From an uncultured Hungatella sp. (GTDB taxonomy: Bacteria; Bacillota; Clostridia; Lachnospirales; Lachnospiraceae): a stretch of 64,000 nt of DNA. The translations under genes and the position numbers were made by a program. A model generated the notes under the pieces. The model saw only the letters and a list, made by a program, of their open reading frames with translations. It had not been told where the DNA came from and made no database searches. This document shows, piece after piece, positions 60,121 to 64,000 of the stretch. Numbering within the stretch: the first letter of the stretch is position 1; each line of letters starts with the position of its first letter. The DNA lies in contig CAJUEJ010000018.1 of the NCBI GenBank assembly GCA_910585435.1, positions 1 through 64,000 on the forward strand. The letters are read 5' to 3'.

Positions 60121-61200
60121 TTAAAGCCTAAAACAGTCTTTCACATTATATCTTATCCTTTTAATCAGACAAGAAAGCTTTATACAGAATCGTATATACC
60201 CTTCTTTAGGATACCAAAAAGAAAAGAACATAATTAAAACTCTTTTTATTATTCCATTCTTTTTCTGCCAGTATAACCGCAACGGGTATGGATACAACTC
60301 TTCATTTTTTAAAAAATCAAGAGCAGCTTCAAATATTTCCGTATCTGCCTTACAGATAAGCTGACTTAACATTCCTTTTATCTCGCAGTATAACCTGTTT
60401 TCTAATTCTCCTCTTGATAACGGAATCCGAAAATCCGGCAGTTTCCCTGCGCTGTAATCTTCTAATACTTTTCTGTGATGCAGAACTAATTTACAGCGTC
60501 CTTTTATATATTTTGAAAACATACTGTCATCTCTGAAAGTACGCAAAATACTTGTGTCCCGCATTCTATAATAATATATTTTCTGATCTATATATCCGCT
60601 TGAACCGGCGCTATGATTTAACCAGAAGTCAAATTCCTCATCTTCAAATAAGATCCCTTCCATAAAATGTAAATCATATCGTTCTATTACAGACCTCTTA
60701 ATCAGATAATTCCAGGCTACCTTCCAATCCGGAACGATTTTACATGTATCCATCTCTGATGCATCCTGAAAAAAGAGGAGAGTTTCTCCCTTTCTGTCGC
60801 TTTTTTCATTAAAACTTAGACGCTCTCCATCTTTAAAGTTCTGATACCCATACATCAGTTTGTCCAAATTATATCGGACTGCCAAATCATATAAACGGTT
60901 CAGGATGCCAGTCTGTATATAATCATCCGAATCCACAAAACAAACGTACTCGCCTTGAGCAATTTTCAATCCCTCATTTCTGGCTTTGCTTAATCCTCCA
61001 TTCTTCTGTCTGATTATTCGGATCTGTCTATATAGCTTTCCATATCTTTCTGCAATCTCACCGCTGCGGTCTGTACTTCCGTCATCAATGCAGATAATCT
61101 CATATTCTTCTTCAGACAGATTCTGCGCCAGCAATGAATCCAGGCATTCTTCTATATAATGTTCCACGTTATAAACCGGAACAATCACTGAAATTTTCAT
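60121..61200 (-). CDS. GT2 glycosyltransferase
   Basis: A 359-residue enzyme: ISVIVPVYNVEHYIEECLDSLLAQNLSEEEYEIICIDDGSTDRSGEIAERY and EYVCFVDSDDYIQTGIL. It starts at ATG61200, which overlaps the stop of the preceding gene as ATGA, so translation is coupled. The frame is open 40 codons further upstream but only within that gene. It is a close paralogue of the GT2 at 58981, of equal length. Confidence 0.93.
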   Translation of the reverse strand: MKISVIVPVYNVEHYIEECLDSLLAQNLSEEEYEIICIDDGSTDRSGEIAERYGKLYRQIRIIRQKNGGLSKARNEGLKIAQGEYVCFVDSDDYIQTGILNRLYDLAVRYNLDKLMYGYQNFKDGERLSFNEKSDRKGETLLFFQDASEMDTCKIVPDWKVAWNYLIKRSVIERYDLHFMEGILFEDEEFDFWLNHSAGSSGYIDQKIYYYRMRDTSILRTFRDDSMFSKYIKGRCKLVLHHRKVLEDYSAGKLPDFRIPLSRGELENRLYCEIKGMLSQLICKADTEIFEAALDFLKNEELYPYPLRLYWQKKNGIIKRVLIMFFSFWYPKEGYIRFCIKLSCLIKRIRYNVKDCFRL

Positions 61201-62246
61201 ATATTTTGATTTCCCGGCCTGAATTGCTGCTTCAGGCGTATCAGTAAAATTAAGATACTCATGTTTCTCTTCTTCATCATATATGCAAATATTCCCTGCA
61301 TTACCGGAAGGCGCCACCACGGATATTCCTGTAATGCAAGCTGCAATTTTTTGTTATTTACCATATCCTCTACCGTGTCCCGCAGAGGATATCCTTGTTT
61401 TGCCCTGTCATGATAAACAACCCCTTGTATCATATCAAATCTGGCTCTACTAATTATAAATCGGTACAAATACAATTTATACTCACTTTCTTTACAAAAT
61501 CTATTCAGCCTTTTCTCCACAGCCTCATATAACTCACAGTCCTTTTGAAATCGGTCGCTTCTGGGCTTCTTGGATAATGAACCTGCATTAGTACAGTAAA
61601 AGTAGGAAGCTGTTCCAATAACCACCGCTTTTTTGGCATAATACAAAAAATCCAGATTAAATATCAAATCTTCAGAGATCAATTCCCTCTCTGATACGAA
61701 TCCCAGTCCGTACTTTGTTATAATATCTCTCCGGTAAAGCCTGGCGCAGGCAGATACACCATATTTGGAATCCTGCCGCTCTTCCGGCAAAGAACCCACA
61801 ATATTTAAAACCAGTTCGTTAACAGCAGCCTCTGAAAATTCCATAAGTTTTTGTGTAAGCGGAAATGCCTTTGTCCGTCCGTCCGGATAAACAGTTGTAA
61901 AGCCGCCAATCACAAGATCCGCTCTTTCGCCTTCCGCAGCATCATACAATTCGTTTATAAGACTGTCTCCAAAGTAATCATCCGGATCTAAGAACAGTAT
62001 GTATTTGCCCGAAGCTTTTTTCATACCGCTGTTGCGTGCCAGCCCTAAACCCATATTTTCCTGATGAATGACCGATACCCCTTCCAATGCAGAATATTCG
62101 TCACACAGAAAACCGCTTCCGTCTGAAGAACCGTCGTCTACCAGGATTATTTCCCTGTCCTTAAACTTCTGCGCCAGCAAAGACTCCATGCATCGAGGCA
62201 GATATTTTTCCCCATTGTACACAGGAACAATCACGCTGACTTCCAT
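61197..62246 (-). CDS. GT2 glycosyltransferase
   Basis: A 349-residue enzyme: VSVIVPVYNGEKYLPRCMESLLAQKFKDREIILVDDGSSDGSGFLCDEYSAL and KYILFLDPDDYFGDSLI (DPDD). Its C-terminal part (FYCTNAGSLSKKPRSDRFQKDCELYEAVEKRL) matches the common CpsI/EpsH-like GT2 form. It overlaps both neighbours: 16 nt with the upstream gene and an ATGA with the downstream gene. Confidence 0.94.
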   Translation of the reverse strand: MEVSVIVPVYNGEKYLPRCMESLLAQKFKDREIILVDDGSSDGSGFLCDEYSALEGVSVIHQENMGLGLARNSGMKKASGKYILFLDPDDYFGDSLINELYDAAEGERADLVIGGFTTVYPDGRTKAFPLTQKLMEFSEAAVNELVLNIVGSLPEERQDSKYGVSACARLYRRDIITKYGLGFVSERELISEDLIFNLDFLYYAKKAVVIGTASYFYCTNAGSLSKKPRSDRFQKDCELYEAVEKRLNRFCKESEYKLYLYRFIISRARFDMIQGVVYHDRAKQGYPLRDTVEDMVNNKKLQLALQEYPWWRLPVMQGIFAYMMKKRNMSILILLIRLKQQFRPGNQNI

Positions 62247-63295
62247 TGTATCTCTTTCTCCTTTTCAAAGTCCGGAAATACCTGTTTTAACGCATTGGCT
62301 ACCAGGCGATCCGGCCTCAGGTAGTTCTGATAATATTCCTGGTTCGCCTGCTTCATCAGATACACCTGCTCCGGATGTTTTATCAGCCATTCCACATGCT
62401 TCAGGCACTGATCTGTATTCATAAACGGCAGATAGTTTATTCCTTCACAAAAATCTCCTGTCACCTCATACTGAAACTTTTCATTTACAACTGCTTTTGC
62501 CGCCGCAATGTATTCCCCTGTCTTCCACCCGATAGAACCGTGAAGGCCGGCAGAACCGATACAGATGTCCGCCTGGTGCATAAGCTCCAGATATTTTTTC
62601 CTTTTTGTTGTGCCAATGTCCGCTATCAAATCTTTGCAGCTTTTCGCAGCCAGCCCTGAATATTGGATGCCTCCGCAAAAGCAGGAACCATAATTCTTTT
62701 TCAGCTCTGATACCAGCCGTATCCTGTCCTGATTTATTTTGACAACGCTGTCATACAGCTTTGGCATATCACCAGGATTCCACAGCCTGGTGTAAAACAT
62801 TACGGACAAATGTTTCTTTTTCTGCGGCTCACACTCAAACCGTTTTGGTGTAAAATATCTGCGGGACGCCCCATTAAACACAAGCTGGAACCATTCCTTT
62901 CTCCAGTCGCTGAAAGATTCCGCTCTGTCTATAAAATTTCCCGGATAAGATACATGGTAATGGAAGCCCAGAGGATGCATCTTCTCCTGCTGTTTTGCAT
63001 CCAGCTTCTGATTATACGTCTTTGAAAAGCTGCGGCGGAAATAATAGTCTGACTGTTCAACTGCCTGAGCCAGCTCTTTGGGAGACATCCCATAACCGTC
63101 CGCCATATCAAAAAGAATCCTCTTTCCCTCTGCATACACTCCCAGCAAAGGAAGATAAGGAAACCTTTTCCGGTTCTTTTCATCAATCTCCCAGGATAAA
63201 GAAATCTTTCCCTGTTCCTGTAAGATAAGAAAACCTGTTACAAGCATACTCAGATGGGGCGTTTTTCCTGTACAATATAGAGAAACCTCCAACAT
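62231..63295 (-). CDS. Glycosyltransferase, GT4/GT-B-like
   Basis: A 354-residue protein that I place as a probable GT-B glycosyltransferase. It lacks GT2 motifs. HLSVMFYTRLWNPGDMP at ~165 resembles the linker of the second Rossmann half, and ELMHQADICIGSAGLHGSIGWKTGEYIAAAKAVVNEKFQYEV has the G-x-x-E donor-binding layout of GT4. It has an N-terminal region (VSLYCTGKTPHLSMLVTGFLILQEQGKISLSW) I do not recognise. ATG63295 follows GAGGTGA at 9 nt; a GTG three codons earlier abuts the polymerase stop. Confidence 0.75.
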   Translation of the reverse strand: MLEVSLYCTGKTPHLSMLVTGFLILQEQGKISLSWEIDEKNRKRFPYLPLLGVYAEGKRILFDMADGYGMSPKELAQAVEQSDYYFRRSFSKTYNQKLDAKQQEKMHPLGFHYHVSYPGNFIDRAESFSDWRKEWFQLVFNGASRRYFTPKRFECEPQKKKHLSVMFYTRLWNPGDMPKLYDSVVKINQDRIRLVSELKKNYGSCFCGGIQYSGLAAKSCKDLIADIGTTKRKKYLELMHQADICIGSAGLHGSIGWKTGEYIAAAKAVVNEKFQYEVTGDFCEGINYLPFMNTDQCLKHVEWLIKHPEQVYLMKQANQEYYQNYLRPDRLVANALKQVFPDFEKEKEIQWKSA

Positions 63296-63304
63296 ATGTA
63301 TCAC

Positions 63305-64000
63305 TCACCTCTCCAGTTCTTCTATGCGATAACTCATAATGCATATCGCCAGCGCTGCTGTTACATATACATAATAAATCGTATTATCTGTCATGGCTGT
63401 CAGCAGCACAAACAAGCCCAGACAGGCGGATAAGATTCCTCCCCGTATCCCCTGCCATCTGCACAGCACCCATGTACGATATGGCATATAAAGCAGCATC
63501 CATATCCAAAAGCCCCAGAAGCCATTGTCTATATATATGGCAAGAATATCATTATGTAAAGCACGGATCGTATACTCTTCAGGCAGATCAGAGAACATTC
63601 TGCTGACAAATCCAGCTCCATTCCCCAGATAATCAGGACTGATCCAATAATAGTTATCTATATATCTGCTTAATTCCCGCCGTCCCATGGTATCCAGATG
63701 GAAATGCGCACTGAGAAACTCATAAACGCCTCCTTTTACCAGGCAGATATACAAAAACATCGCCGCAATAACAGAAAAAGAGAAAAATAACGGCCATATT
63801 TTCTTATCCCTTTTTCCGGCGGCAGCTCTGAAAAGAAAAATCCCGGAAAGAAAAGCCGCCGCTATGGCAAAAGCCCCGATCCTTTTAAAGCCTGACAAGA
63901 AACAAAAGACAGTTAAAAATACAAAGCCCCATATAAAACGGCCTTTTTTAATCTCCTTCCACTCCAGGATGCAAAACAGCAGACATACCCCTATGGCAAA
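63305..64000 (-). CDS. O-antigen ligase/polymerase (Wzy-like), cut by the window end
   Basis: The open frame continues to the last base (232 codons visible), so the 5' end is outside the window. It has several membrane helices and, between two of them, a large loop (DNYYWISPDYLGNGAGFVSRMFSDLPEEYTIRALHNDILAIYIDNGFWGFW) typical of Wzy/WaaL proteins, where GxGxGF and the HNDIL region are conserved. It would polymerise lipid-linked repeat units outside the membrane. It runs directly into the next gene, with its TGA adjacent to that gene's ribosome site. Confidence 0.85.
   Translation of the reverse strand, partial: FAIGVCLLFCILEWKEIKKGRFIWGFVFLTVFCFLSGFKRIGAFAIAAAFLSGIFLFRAAAGKRDKKIWPLFFSFSVIAAMFLYICLVKGGVYEFLSAHFHLDTMGRRELSRYIDNYYWISPDYLGNGAGFVSRMFSDLPEEYTIRALHNDILAIYIDNGFWGFWIWMLLYMPYRTWVLCRWQGIRGGILSACLGLFVLLTAMTDNTIYYVYVTAALAICIMSYRIEELER

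Noticed and set aside
1..64000. CRISPR arrays, tRNA and rRNA genes
   Set aside because: No regularly spaced short repeats, cloverleaf-like segments or conserved rRNA stretches were recognised by eye. A tRNAscan-SE or CRISPR finder run could still find a missed one.

Overview
The window looks like a chromosomal contig from a gut-type Lachnospiraceae bacterium (Clostridium cluster XIVa, in the style of Enterocloster, Hungatella or Lachnoclostridium). This is inferred from strong AGGAGG ribosome-binding sites, sigma-A promoters, about 50% GC in most of the window, Firmicutes-type sugar ABC transporters with AraC regulators, PD-(D/E)XK (Rpn) nucleases and long hairpin repeats. The first 48 bases are not genomic: they match the Illumina TruSeq i5 adapter, so this is the raw end of a draft contig. 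I saw no rRNA, tRNA, CRISPR array, prophage or intact insertion sequence.

Layout. 49-2283: a DUF2975 protein cut by the contig end, an HTH regulator and a DUF4173 membrane protein. 2296-4634: an Rpn nuclease and an AI-2E-type permease. 5047-13869: a raffinose/alpha-galactoside locus with an amylosucrase-like GH13, a GH36 alpha-galactosidase, an MsmEFG-type ABC importer and a divergent AraC regulator. Alpha-galactosidase would release galactose and sucrose, and the GH13 enzyme would act on the sucrose. 14061-18289: housekeeping genes (HPr-like protein, pseudouridine synthase, hemolysin III, YesL-like protein, acetyltransferase).

18318-31150: a second carbon locus, probably for a sulfated uronic-acid polysaccharide such as a glycosaminoglycan. 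It has a membrane-bound AraC regulator, an LplB/LplC/solute-binding-protein importer, a heparinase II/III-like lyase, a cysteine-type sulfatase, an unrecognised alpha/alpha-toroid enzyme and a cysteine-rich Gfo/Idh/MocA oxidoreductase.

31358-37070: cyclophilin, a SIMPL lipoprotein, a bacteriohemerythrin fused to a second domain, and an esterase-esterase-ATP-grasp operon of unknown product. 37213-47038: a GH2 glycosidase, the dTDP-rhamnose genes rfbA, rfbB and rfbD, a MerR-methyltransferase fusion, a tandem P-II protein, a DUF1538 membrane protein and an MFS transporter. A consensus promoter with a 19-bp MerR-type spacer lies inside the 3' end of the merR gene and points at rfbA.

47417-64000 (end): a minus-strand capsule or exopolysaccharide cluster with a priming sugar transferase, six GT2 glycosyltransferases, one further glycosyltransferase, a Wzx flippase, a Wzy-like polymerase running off the window, an ABC exporter, and two pairs of pyruvyltransferase plus F420-hydrogenase-beta-like iron-sulfur flavoprotein. 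Much of it is visibly AT-rich. The gaps between loci hold three families of long hairpin repeats. One family has two copies in opposite orientation whose stem differences are compensatory.
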